Source: Klebsiella spallanzanii (lineage in GTDB: Bacteria; Pseudomonadota; Gammaproteobacteria; Enterobacterales; Enterobacteriaceae). From it: a stretch of 64,000 bases of DNA. The position numbers and the translations under genes were made by a program. The notes beneath the pieces were generated by a model. That model did not search any database and was not told the DNA's origin. It worked only from the letters and a program-made list of their open reading frames with translations. The stretch is taken from positions 620,001-684,000 of the forward strand of contig NZ_CABGGS010000001.1 in NCBI RefSeq assembly GCF_902158555.1, written 5' to 3'. Shown in pieces: positions 27,414 to 35,198 of the stretch; the stretch's first letter is position 1; each line of letters opens with the position of its first letter.

Positions 27414-27432
27414 GAGAACTATACTCATTATC
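27414..27432 (-). promoter_or_regulatory. Fur box upstream of yncE-like/TonB-receptor operon
   Basis: The 19-bp site GAGAACTATACTCATTATC agrees with the Fur consensus at 15 of 19 positions and has a perfect right half (CATTATC). It lies upstream of a pair of genes with iron-uptake functions, which supports Fur repression. Confidence 0.75.
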
Positions 27433-27588
27433 TTAATGTAATCAAGGATGGCTTTTAGCGAATGGAAAAACGTTTCATTTTTCGGTGAAAGGTATTCGGA
27501 GTAGTGGTATTCGCTGAAGAAGAGAAAAAATGCAAGACAAAACGCTGAGGGAAAAGCGCCGGAACTCAACAGGCTCCGGCACAGGAAA

Positions 27589-28542
27589 CTATGCGCTGGC
27601 GGTATCCAGACGCGCCAGCTGTTCGCGGCTCAAGTTCAGCGCAGCAGCACGAGCAAAGCTCTCCACCTGAGCGATACTGGTGGCGCTGGCAATAGGGGCC
27701 GTTACGCCTTCACGACTCATTAGCCAGGCCAGCGCGACTTCGGCAGGTTTAGCATTCTGTTGTTCCGCCACCTCAACCAGAGTATCGATGATACGCAGCC
27801 CGCGCGGATTGAGGTATTTACCGATGCCGCCGCCGCGCTGGCTTTGCGCCAGATCGGACTGCTGACGGTATTTACCGGTCAGGAAGCCGGACGCTAGGCT
27901 GTAGTAGGTCACCACGCCGATATCGCGGCTGATGCACAGGTCGCAGAGCGCGCCTTCAAAGGCCGAACGATGATAAAGATTGTATTCCGGCTGCAGCACC
28001 TGCCAGGCCGGCAGACCGCTTTTGCGCGACACTTCCAGCGCGCTCGAAAGCTGCTGTGCGTCAAGATTAGACGCCCCCATCGCGCTGATTTTTCCCGCCT
28101 GCTGTAAGGCGTGGAACGCGTCGAGGGTTTCGGCAATCGGGGTTTCCGGGTCCGGCCAGTGGGAAAAGTAGAGGTCGATATAATCGGTGTTCAGGCGGCG
28201 CAGCGAATCTTCTACCGCCTGCTGGATCCAGGCTTTTTTCAGTCCTTTATGGCCGGGAAGGCCTAAATCGGAACCGACTTTAGTGAAAATTTTCACCTTA
28301 TCGCGCATGCCTGGCCGCGCCTGTAGCCAGCGGCCAATAATGGTTTCGGACTCGCCGCCCTGGTTACCGTCCGCCCAGCGGGAGTAAACATCCGCCGTGT
28401 CGATAGCATCAAAGCCGTGGTCTACAAACGCATCAAGAATGGCAAAACTGGTTTTTTCATCGATGGTCCAACCAAAAACGTTGCCACCAAACACCAACGG
28501 GGCGATGGAAAATCCGGTTTTGCCCAAGGGACGTGTCATCAT
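27589..28542 (-). CDS. Aldo/keto reductase
   Basis: The 317-residue cytoplasmic TIM-barrel oxidoreductase resembles the YajO/Tas and general-stress Kv-beta-like group. The catalytic tetrad is visible: Asp and Tyr in DAIDTADVYS near 47-53, Lys in KIFTKVGSD near 85, and His in LYFSHWPDPE near 124. It should reduce aldehydes or ketones with NADPH; the substrate is unknown. The start at 28542 has AAGGAG 8 nt upstream; an in-frame GTG at 28551 lies too close to that site. It is transcribed alone, just downstream of an ERIC-derived remnant. Confidence 0.88.
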   Translation of the reverse strand: MMTRPLGKTGFSIAPLVFGGNVFGWTIDEKTSFAILDAFVDHGFDAIDTADVYSRWADGNQGGESETIIGRWLQARPGMRDKVKIFTKVGSDLGLPGHKGLKKAWIQQAVEDSLRRLNTDYIDLYFSHWPDPETPIAETLDAFHALQQAGKISAMGASNLDAQQLSSALEVSRKSGLPAWQVLQPEYNLYHRSAFEGALCDLCISRDIGVVTYYSLASGFLTGKYRQQSDLAQSQRGGGIGKYLNPRGLRIIDTLVEVAEQQNAKPAEVALAWLMSREGVTAPIASATSIAQVESFARAAALNLSREQLARLDTASA

Positions 28543-28559
28543 GCCGTTCACTCCTTATT

Positions 28560-28598
28560 TACCCGTCATACTTCACGCAACGCGAATTATATAGGGTA
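28560..28598. repeat. Internally deleted ERIC element (39 bp)
   Basis: One end matches the ERIC terminus TACCCGTCATACTTCA; the other, GCAACGCGAATTATATAGGGTA, matches the opposite ERIC end with two changes. The central region of about 88 bp is missing and the two ends are joined. It sits directly upstream of the aldo/keto reductase ribosome site. Confidence 0.8.
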
Positions 28599-28703
28599 AC
28601 GCTTATATTCTGTGTCCTTTCAGGAAATGCCAAAGGTCAGAAATGATAGTAAGAAAAGGAAGCTTGAAGCGGGCTTTCCGTGCCCGCTGAATGCATAACA
28701 ACA

Positions 28704-29480
28704 TTATGTCCCGGAATAGACATCAAAGCTAAAATATTTCCCTGCTAGCTTTTTATAGGTGCCGTCGGCGAGGATTTTGGCGATCGCGCCGTTAATTTCC
28801 TGACGCAGGGCGTCATCCTCTTTGCGCAGACCAATCGCCGCGCCGGCGCCGAACAGCTTGTCATCCTGCAGATGCCCGCCCACGAAGGCGAAATCTTTGC
28901 CCTGCGGCTGCTGCAGGAAGCTGTAGTCGGCCATCATCCCGGAAAGCACCGCGCCATCAATACGCCCTGACTCCAGATCCTGTACCACGCGATCCGCTCC
29001 CTGATAGGCGACGATATTGATTCCCGCCGTGCGCCAGTGCTGGTTGACGTAAGTCTCCTGCGCCGACCCCTGCTCTACGCCGATGGTTTTGCCCTTCAAC
29101 TGCTCGACGGTATTGCCGGCCAGCGTGTTTTTACGCGCCACGAGGAACACCGGGCCGTTATACAGCTTATCGCTAAAGCCAATCTGCTCTTTACGCTTCT
29201 CGGTCATATACATTCCGGAAAGGATCGCATCGAACTTGCGCGCCTTCAGCGCCGGAATAATGCCGTCGAAGTTGCTTTCCACCCACACGCACTTCGCCTG
29301 GAGCTGCTCGCAAATCGCGTTCCCGAGGTCAATATCAAAACCCGCCAGCTTACCCTGCGGATCTTTCCATTCAAACGGCGCGAAAGTCGGGTCGACGCCA
29401 AAGCGAATTTCCTTATTTTCTGCGGCCAGGGCTGAAGTTGAGGCCATCAGCGCGACCCACAGCAGAAGAGATTTTTTCAT
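28704..29480 (-). CDS. Periplasmic amino-acid-binding protein (ArgT/HisJ-like)
   Basis: The 258-residue protein has a signal peptide (about 1-19, ending ALAAEN) and an ABC-type solute-binding fold of family 3. Landmarks are IRFGVDPTFAPFEWKD at the start of the mature protein, LAGFDIDLGNAICEQL, and DAILSGMYMTEKRKEQIGFS. Two cysteines in the first lobe (AICEQLQAKCVW) match the disulphide of ArgT/HisJ. Basic or polar amino acids, or opine-like derivatives, are likely ligands. No permease or ATPase gene is adjacent, so it must use components coded elsewhere. It lies 19 bp after an M20 amidohydrolase gene in the same direction. Confidence 0.87.
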   Translation of the reverse strand: MKKSLLLWVALMASTSALAAENKEIRFGVDPTFAPFEWKDPQGKLAGFDIDLGNAICEQLQAKCVWVESNFDGIIPALKARKFDAILSGMYMTEKRKEQIGFSDKLYNGPVFLVARKNTLAGNTVEQLKGKTIGVEQGSAQETYVNQHWRTAGINIVAYQGADRVVQDLESGRIDGAVLSGMMADYSFLQQPQGKDFAFVGGHLQDDKLFGAGAAIGLRKEDDALRQEINGAIAKILADGTYKKLAGKYFSFDVYSGT

Positions 29481-29499
29481 TATTTACGGACTCCAGAGA

Positions 29500-30678
29500 T
29501 CAACGGCAGTGTGTTTCAACTAACCGGGCGAACAGCGTCGCGCCGGTGGAAATAATATCATCATTAAAGTCGTAGCCGGGGTTATGCACCATGCAGCTGC
29601 CCTTCCCGCCTTTTTCGCCATTGCCCAGCAGGAAGTAGCAGCCGGGACGCTGCCGGAGCATAAAGGCGAAATCTTCGCTGGCGTTCATCGGCGAAATAGA
29701 CTCCAGCACGCCCTCCTCGCCAAACACCTCCAGCGCCAGCGCTTTGGCAAACTCGGTCTCCTCAACGCTGTTGGTCAGTACCGGATAGGAGTCAAAAACC
29801 TCGACCTCGCTGCTGGCGCCGTAGCTTTTGGCGGTATACTCGGTGAGCTCCTTGATACGTTTGATTAGCAGATCGCGGATTTCCGGTTTCATCGCCCGCA
29901 CGCTCAGTTCCATCACCACGTTTTCGGGAATTACGTTAGAAGCGATACCGGCCTGGAAAGTCCCCACGCTGACCACTGCGGTTTCGCCCGGCGGCACGTT
30001 ACGCGCCACAATACTTTGTAGACTCATCACCAGCGCCGCGCCGGTCACGATCGGGTCGACGGTACGCTCAGGGTGAGCGCCGTGGCCGCCGTAGCCGGTA
30101 ATGGTGATTTTGACCGTATCCGCCGAGGCCATAAAATTGCCGGCATAGAAGCCGAGCTTCCCTACCGGCAGGCCCGGCATATTGTGCAGACCGAAGATGC
30201 GCTCGCAGGGGAAACGCTCAAACAGCCCGTCTTTAATCATTAAATCCGCGCCGCCAATCGCTTCTTCCGCAGGCTGGAATATCAGGTGTACCGTGCCGTT
30301 AAACTGGCAGGCCGGAGAGGCGATATATTTCGCCGCTGCCAGCAGAATCGTGGTGTGGCCGTCGTGGCCGCAGGCGTGCATTTTTCCGGCAACGGTGCTG
30401 GCCCAGGGGAGATCGGTCGCTTCAAAAATCGGCAGCGCGTCCATATCGGCGCGCAGGCCAATGGTGCGTGGAGAGTCGCCCTTACGCAACGTCCCCACCA
30501 GGCCGGTTTTTGCCAGCTCACGGGTTACCGTATAGCCCCACTCGGTCAGTTTCCCGGCCACCAGCTCGCTGGTATTAAACTCTTCGAGGCTTAATTCCGG
30601 ATTGGCATGTAAATAATGACGGATCGCAATCATCTCGTCTTCAGTGGCTTTAATTTCAGGAATAACAAAATCGGTCAT
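29500..30678 (-). CDS. M20-family amidohydrolase (hippurate hydrolase-like)
   Basis: The 392-residue enzyme belongs to the M20D group of metal-dependent aminoacylases and hippuricases. It shows LRADMDALPI near 74, the metal site HACGHDGHTT near 103, FQPAEEAIGGA near 137 and SEDFAFMLRQRPGCYFLLGNG in the C-terminal part. It has no signal peptide, so it acts in the cytoplasm, most likely releasing an amino acid from an N-acyl conjugate. The start at 30678 has GGAGA upstream; in-frame codons before it have no ribosome site. The binding-protein gene downstream suggests import of the conjugate, but that is inferred. Confidence 0.88.
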   Translation of the reverse strand: MTDFVIPEIKATEDEMIAIRHYLHANPELSLEEFNTSELVAGKLTEWGYTVTRELAKTGLVGTLRKGDSPRTIGLRADMDALPIFEATDLPWASTVAGKMHACGHDGHTTILLAAAKYIASPACQFNGTVHLIFQPAEEAIGGADLMIKDGLFERFPCERIFGLHNMPGLPVGKLGFYAGNFMASADTVKITITGYGGHGAHPERTVDPIVTGAALVMSLQSIVARNVPPGETAVVSVGTFQAGIASNVIPENVVMELSVRAMKPEIRDLLIKRIKELTEYTAKSYGASSEVEVFDSYPVLTNSVEETEFAKALALEVFGEEGVLESISPMNASEDFAFMLRQRPGCYFLLGNGEKGGKGSCMVHNPGYDFNDDIISTGATLFARLVETHCR

Positions 30679-31086
30679 GCCGGTCTCCGGGATATAAAAA
30701 TAGATGCTCAGTTTTAATAACTTAACTTGGTAGAGGTTTAATGCAAGCAGCATTTCTTATTACAGAGGCAGGTGGCATCTCATTTATTCATATTGATTTA
30801 CCTACGAAATTTCTTTTTTTAATATCTCAGAGCAAAACAGACTATTTCTAATCATCTGGTTATTATTGCTTTATAAGATCAATAATAATAAACAAAATGG
30901 AATAATGCAGATAAAGAATCGATAAAACACCTAAATTCCAATATTTTATTCTTTCATAAGTTCATCTCCTGTCTGGAAAAAATCGTTATCACGGTCACAC
31001 AATTTTGCTTTTCTTTTTACTTTGTTTCCATAGTTAACTATGTTGAGTTCACTTGCTTAGTCACCAACGAATATCGAGGTGTGAAG
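30679..31086. other. AT-rich intergenic region between divergent genes
   Basis: This gap of about 400 bp separates the M20 gene (minus) from the DUF1593 gene (plus). It is strongly AT-rich and contains one perfect inverted repeat, TTATTATTG (30860-30868) and CAATAATAA (30880-30888). I see no coding frame with a ribosome site, tRNA or known repeat. It presumably holds both promoters and may bind silencing proteins such as H-NS. Confidence 0.5.
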
Positions 31087-32628
31087 ATGAAACAACCCCA
31101 CAATAGAATTGCCCAGGGAGTCTGGCTGGCGATGGCCGGGCTGCTGGCGTTATCAGCCCCGCTGGCAGTAAACGCCGCGACCGCCATCAGTGAAATGGCC
31201 GGTAAGGTTCTGCCGTATCAGGAAAAACCGCGCGTCTTCGTGCTGACCGACATCGGCAACGAGCCTGACGATCAGATGTCGTTAACCCGTTTTTTGCTCT
31301 ATGCCAACGAAATGAGTGTCGAAGGGCTGGTGGCGACAACCTCCACCTGGCAGCGGGAGAAAGTGCATACCGATATGATCGATCTGGTACTCGGTCATTA
31401 CGGCGAAGTACAGCCTAACCTGCTTAAGCACGCCGCCGGGTTCCCGACGGAAGACCAGCTTAAAGCCGTCGTCGCGCCAGGGCTTGCCAGCTACGGCATG
31501 GCAGCGGCCGGTGAAGGGAAAAATACCGCCGGTTCCGACCTGCTGGTCAAGGCCATTGAAAAAAGCACCGACGCTAACCACCCGCTGTTTATCAATCTGT
31601 GGGGCGGCGCGAATACTCTGGCGCAAGCGCTAAAAGACCTGTCACAAAAACATCCTGCCAGCACCGTTCAGACGCTAACGCGCAACCTGGTGGTCTACTC
31701 GATTTCCGATCAGGACGACGCTGGTTTTTGGGTGCGCGAGCACTATCCGGCCATCACTTACATCGTCGACCCCTCAAGCCAGAACGGCGAAGATTATGCC
31801 CGCGCCACCTGGACCGGCATCAGCGGCGATCAGTACTATCGCAACGCGCCGGGGGCAGATTTCACCACCGTGTCCCAACACTGGCTGGATGAAAATATCC
31901 GCAACATCGGACCGATGGGCAAAGGCTACCTGCAATACCTGTTTATTATGGAAGGCGATACCCCGGCGTTTCTCGGCCTGATCCGCAACGGCCTGAATAG
32001 CGAGCAGAATCCGGGCTGGGGCGGCTGGGGTGGGCGCTATATCGTGCGCCAGCCGCAGCATGAAACGCGCGCCATCTGGAGCAGCGGCGGCGATTTCTAT
32101 CCCGGCAACCCCAACGCCGCCGATACGGTTACCGGCGTCGACGGCAAGCGCTATACCTCAAATCAGGCCACCATCTGGCGCTGGCGTGAAGCATTCCAGC
32201 ACGATTTTGCCGCCCGCATGGCGTGGGGAGTGAAAGATTACGCCTCCGCTAACCATAATCCACAAGTGGTGGTAAACGGTCAGCAGGGACAACAGGTGGT
32301 GTATCTGGATGCTAAAGCGGGCGACGTGCTCACACTAAGCGCCGCGGGGAGTAAAGATCCCGATGGCAATCAGCTCAGCTATAGCTGGTTCCGCTACCCG
32401 GAGGCCGGTTCCGCCAGCTCTCAGCCGGTGGCGGTAAACGATGTGCAAGGTCGTCGCGGCGAGGATAATTTGCAGGCCCCCGCAATCCTCGAACTGAGCG
32501 ATAACGGTAAACCAACGGTTGAAGTTAAAGCGCTGCGAAACGGCACGGAACATATCATTCTGGCGGTAACCGATAACGGCAAACCGTCTCTCACCTCTTA
32601 TCGACGGATTATTGTTTCGGTCAAATAA
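31087..32628 (+). CDS. Exported DUF1593 nucleoside-hydrolase-like protein
   Basis: The 513-residue protein starts with a signal peptide (about 1-31, ending AVNAAT). The N-terminal DUF1593 domain (about 45-320) resembles nucleoside hydrolases: RVFVLTDIGNEPDDQMS holds the paired Asp residues used for calcium binding in that fold. A C-terminal beta-rich domain (about 395-510) has the Ig-like pattern DAKAGDVLTLSAAGSKDPDG. Such proteins are often annotated as cellulose-binding or as hydrolases of glycosidic or ribosidic bonds; the substrate is unknown. The start at 31087 has GAGG 7 nt upstream; an in-frame GTG at 31081 overlaps that site. The ROK-type regulator follows 97 bp downstream on the same strand. 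Confidence 0.83.
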   Translation: MKQPHNRIAQGVWLAMAGLLALSAPLAVNAATAISEMAGKVLPYQEKPRVFVLTDIGNEPDDQMSLTRFLLYANEMSVEGLVATTSTWQREKVHTDMIDLVLGHYGEVQPNLLKHAAGFPTEDQLKAVVAPGLASYGMAAAGEGKNTAGSDLLVKAIEKSTDANHPLFINLWGGANTLAQALKDLSQKHPASTVQTLTRNLVVYSISDQDDAGFWVREHYPAITYIVDPSSQNGEDYARATWTGISGDQYYRNAPGADFTTVSQHWLDENIRNIGPMGKGYLQYLFIMEGDTPAFLGLIRNGLNSEQNPGWGGWGGRYIVRQPQHETRAIWSSGGDFYPGNPNAADTVTGVDGKRYTSNQATIWRWREAFQHDFAARMAWGVKDYASANHNPQVVVNGQQGQQVVYLDAKAGDVLTLSAAGSKDPDGNQLSYSWFRYPEAGSASSQPVAVNDVQGRRGEDNLQAPAILELSDNGKPTVEVKALRNGTEHIILAVTDNGKPSLTSYRRIIVSVK

Positions 32629-32725
32629 TCCATCCGGGGCGGCACGCATTGCCGCCCGATGAACGGAATGCAGCGCAATGGTATGATGAACACTAAAGCA
32701 ACCCTGCGGGCAGAGGCGAGACGGC

Positions 32726-33742
32726 GTGGATTACAAACAGCAGATCCTCAATATATTGCATAGCGAAGCGGAATCCCGGGCGGAGATGACCAAACGCCTT
32801 GGCGTCACCAAAGCCTATATCACCAAGCTGACGGCACGCCTGCTCGATGAACAATTGATTGAGGAGCGGGAAGTCAAAGATCCGACTTTTGGTCGCCCGC
32901 AGCAGCTGTTAGCAGTGAAAAGCGCGAAAGCCTGGAGCGCCAATATCATGCTGCGTAAAGGCAGCTTTCAGGGCACGCTCAATGATTACAATACCCTGCT
33001 CCCGCCGTTAGCGGATCTGCATCTTTCCCTGCCGGAGACAATGACCCCAGACCAGTTGGTAGACTTTATTGCCGATGGTATCGCGCGGCTATGCGAGCAG
33101 GCCAAACTGCCGCGAAGCTCGCTCTGCGTAGCCAGTATCGCGCTACAGGGCGGGATAGAACATTTCACCGGAATTGTGCGCTATTGCCCGCTATTTCAGG
33201 AACATAATATTCATCTCACTGCCCTGCTTGAGCAAAAATTAAACCTGCCAACCCGCATCTATAATATTGCCCACTGCACTAACTACCTGCTGGCGAAAAG
33301 CTCGCCCGGTCAGTCTTATGTGGCGTTTATGCCCGGATTTGGCAGCCTCGGCTATGGCTACTGTACCCACGGCGAACCGGGGTTGGGCGAAAACGGCTTC
33401 TACCCGGAAATTGTGCATCTCCCCTGGCCCGGAGGGCTGGAACCGGCGTTTAACGTCGAGGCGAATAATATATCCGCTGGCGTAATGACCACCGCGCAAG
33501 CGCTCTATTTTGCGATTTGCTGTACCGCACCGATTCATAATATTAAGCGAGTTATCGCGACCGGTGAGTTATTCGAAGATTACGGTGAGGATATTTTGCC
33601 GCTCGCACAGAAAATGCTTGATGAAAATACCAATTCGCATATTCGTGAAATACGCATCCGCCATTATAAAACCGGACACAATTATGGCTGGAAGGGATTA
33701 GTACAGCTCAGTTCGGACAGTATCACCGGGCTGCTGGCATAA
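32726..33742 (+). CDS. ROK-type transcriptional regulator
   Basis: The 338-residue protein begins with a winged helix-turn-helix (about 5-60; AEMTKRLGVTKAYITKLTARLLDEQLIEE, followed by GRPQQLL). A sugar-kinase-like ROK domain comes next (PGFGSLGYGYCTHGEPGLGENG near 205-225). The usual ROK zinc-binding cysteine cluster is not obvious, so the effector site may be degenerate. NagC/Mlc-type proteins of this design repress sugar genes. The start is GTG with GAGG about 9 nt upstream. Its likely target is the DUF1593 gene just before it, which is inference from position. Confidence 0.78.
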   Translation: MDYKQQILNILHSEAESRAEMTKRLGVTKAYITKLTARLLDEQLIEEREVKDPTFGRPQQLLAVKSAKAWSANIMLRKGSFQGTLNDYNTLLPPLADLHLSLPETMTPDQLVDFIADGIARLCEQAKLPRSSLCVASIALQGGIEHFTGIVRYCPLFQEHNIHLTALLEQKLNLPTRIYNIAHCTNYLLAKSSPGQSYVAFMPGFGSLGYGYCTHGEPGLGENGFYPEIVHLPWPGGLEPAFNVEANNISAGVMTTAQALYFAICCTAPIHNIKRVIATGELFEDYGEDILPLAQKMLDENTNSHIREIRIRHYKTGHNYGWKGLVQLSSDSITGLLA

Positions 33743-33750
33743 CACGGTTT

Positions 33751-33840
33751 CCCCCGGTGGCGCTGCGCTGACCGGGCTACCGTCCCTTAAACGATGCGGA
33801 ACCGGTAGCCCGGACAGGTGCGCAGCACCGCCTCCGGGGA
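33751..33840. repeat. REP pair (BIME)
   Basis: Two inverted REP units occur at about 33751-33781 (CCCCCGGTGGCGCTGCGCTG and on to GGGCTACC) and 33803-33840 (GGTAGCCCGGACAGGTGCGC and on to CTCCGGGGA). They lie between the convergent ROK and RcnB-like genes, the usual place for such elements. Confidence 0.85.
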
Positions 33841-33851
33841 TAAGATCAACG

Positions 33852-34358
33852 TTAGTGATTCAGCGCGCCGTTAATCAGGATTGACGTAATAATCCCGGTC
33901 GCAGCGGCAATCAGCACATAGTTGCCATCAATATACGACCAGTGCTGCCCACGCGGCGGTGACGGTAATCCCCGATCGTGCCAGTCGTTCACCCGATAAT
34001 CATTGCCGCGGAAATGCTCCGGGGCCGGTTGACCTCGACGGAAGTCATGCCCATTCCACGCAAAATGGTCCTGTTCATGGCGTTCCTGATGACGGTTATC
34101 ATGCGAATCACGACTATCTGGACCACCACGTCCCTGGTCACCGCGATCCGGACCGCGGCTATCACCGTTACCCTGATGATTGTTAGCCTGCGGCCCATTG
34201 CCCGGTCCCTGCTGTCGGTTACCATCCGGGCCGCCGCGGCCGGAATCGTTCTGCCAGACCTGCTGCTGACCGCGATTGTTACCGCCAGGGCCATCAGCCC
34301 ATGAAACGGATGTAAAAGCACAAGATAAAATAATCGCCAGTGAAAGAATCTTTTTCAT
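33852..34358 (-). CDS. RcnB-like periplasmic protein
   Basis: The 168-residue protein has a signal peptide (about 1-21, ending SWADG) and a long low-complexity middle rich in Gly, Asn, Gln, Asp, His and Arg (about 22-110). A C-terminal RcnB-type domain carries DWHDRGLPSPPRGQHWSYID and a hydrophobic tail. RcnB of E. coli (YohN) is a periplasmic protein needed for nickel and cobalt homeostasis. The many His and Asp residues in the linker could bind metal, though no rcnA or rcnR is in the window. AGGAGGT lies just before the ATG. Confidence 0.78.
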   Translation of the reverse strand: MKKILSLAIILSCAFTSVSWADGPGGNNRGQQQVWQNDSGRGGPDGNRQQGPGNGPQANNHQGNGDSRGPDRGDQGRGGPDSRDSHDNRHQERHEQDHFAWNGHDFRRGQPAPEHFRGNDYRVNDWHDRGLPSPPRGQHWSYIDGNYVLIAAATGIITSILINGALNH

Positions 34359-34458
34359 AGTATACCTCCTGATATATTTCCTTTTTACCGGGAAAATGTG
34401 GAGGAATAGTGAGTGATAATATAACCAGGATTATTCCGACACGGTATAAATCGCACAT

Positions 34459-34488
34459 AAAAAAAGGCCGCTTTCGCGACCCTTTTTA
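34459..34488 (-). terminator. Rho-independent terminator of the repeat-protein gene
   Basis: On the minus strand an AAAAGGGTCGC stem with a GAAA tetraloop pairs with GCGGCCTTTTTTT. It begins about 16 nt after the stop at 34504 and ends in seven T residues, so it is a strong intrinsic terminator. It could also work on the other strand (CCCTTTTT). Confidence 0.85.
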
Positions 34489-34503
34489 AAGAATTGTCAG
34501 TGA

Positions 34504-34926
34504 TTATTCAGTAACTTTATTTTTTAACTCTTCAGCGCCTTGCTTGGTTTTATCCCAACCTTCTTTACTGACCTCTTTGGTCTTATTCCAGCCTTTTTCA
34601 GTGCCTTCTTTGGTTGCGTTCCAGCCTTTCTCGGTGCCTTCTTTGGTTGCGTTCCAGCCTTTCTCGGTGCCTTCTTTGGTTTTATTCCAGGTTTTCTGCG
34701 CGCCTTCGCTGACTTCACTACCTACGGTGTCGCTTTTCCCTTCCGCCGCGTGTTTGGCTTTGAGCTGCTGCTCTTCACCCTGGTGCTGAGCCTCGTGCAG
34801 TTTTTCCTTCGCGGTGTTTGCTCCTTCATGGGCTGCCGCGACGGTATCATCAGTTGCGTGTGTTGTTGCAGCAAAAACAGGAGCTGCTACCAGAATCGCA
34901 GATAACGCAATCATTGCTTTTTTCAT
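34504..34926 (-). CDS. Exported protein with LEA-like 11-residue repeats
   Basis: The 140-residue protein has a signal peptide (about 1-19, ending VFAAT). A highly charged, Lys/Glu-rich helical region follows. From about residue 85 it is built from 11-residue units of the form TKEGTEKGWNA, three nearly identical and two diverged (TKEVSKEGWDK, TKQGAEELKNK). Eleven-residue TKE-type repeats are typical of group-3 late-embryogenesis-abundant proteins, which protect against drying and salt. A periplasmic stress-protection role is therefore plausible but not shown. The gene stands alone, with a ribosome site (GAGAGG) and its own terminator. Confidence 0.75.
   Translation of the reverse strand: MKKAMIALSAILVAAPVFAATTHATDDTVAAAHEGANTAKEKLHEAQHQGEEQQLKAKHAAEGKSDTVGSEVSEGAQKTWNKTKEGTEKGWNATKEGTEKGWNATKEGTEKGWNKTKEVSKEGWDKTKQGAEELKNKVTE
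34588..34686. repeat. 33-bp tandem repeat inside the LEA-like gene
   Basis: Three direct copies (34588-34620, 34621-34653, 34654-34686) each encode one 11-residue unit plus register. The copies differ at only a few positions, chiefly at the outer ends, which points to recent duplication or ongoing homogenisation. Copy number may vary between strains. Confidence 0.9.
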
Positions 34927-35150
34927 AATGTCCTCTCTCTAACGAACTTAATGTTACGAGTCGTATTTAGCATGGCACAAGATTTTGCCGTTTGGCTTTA
35001 GGGATTGTTCTTAAAACTAATTTCAGACTTTTTCGTCCTCTTTTGCCCTGTCAAAGGTCGGTTCCGGCAGCTCGAATAAATTCCAACAAGTTTGTTACAT
35101 TTTATGTAATTTGCTGCTGATATACTTGCCGTTTATGTTTACACGCGAAT

Positions 35151-35169
35151 AATTCTCAGAATCATTATA
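35151..35169 (+). promoter_or_regulatory. Candidate Fur box of the siderophore ABC operon
   Basis: AATTCTCAGAATCATTATA agrees with the 19-bp Fur consensus at about 13 positions, with a strong right half (AATCATTAT). It lies 30 bp upstream of the binding-protein start. Confidence 0.55.
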
Positions 35170-35198
35170 TTTATAAATTAGCAAACGGAACTCATATT

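Noticed and set aside
34588..34686. Possible CRISPR-like direct repeats
   Set aside because: The copies are contiguous with no spacers and encode in-frame 11-residue protein units.
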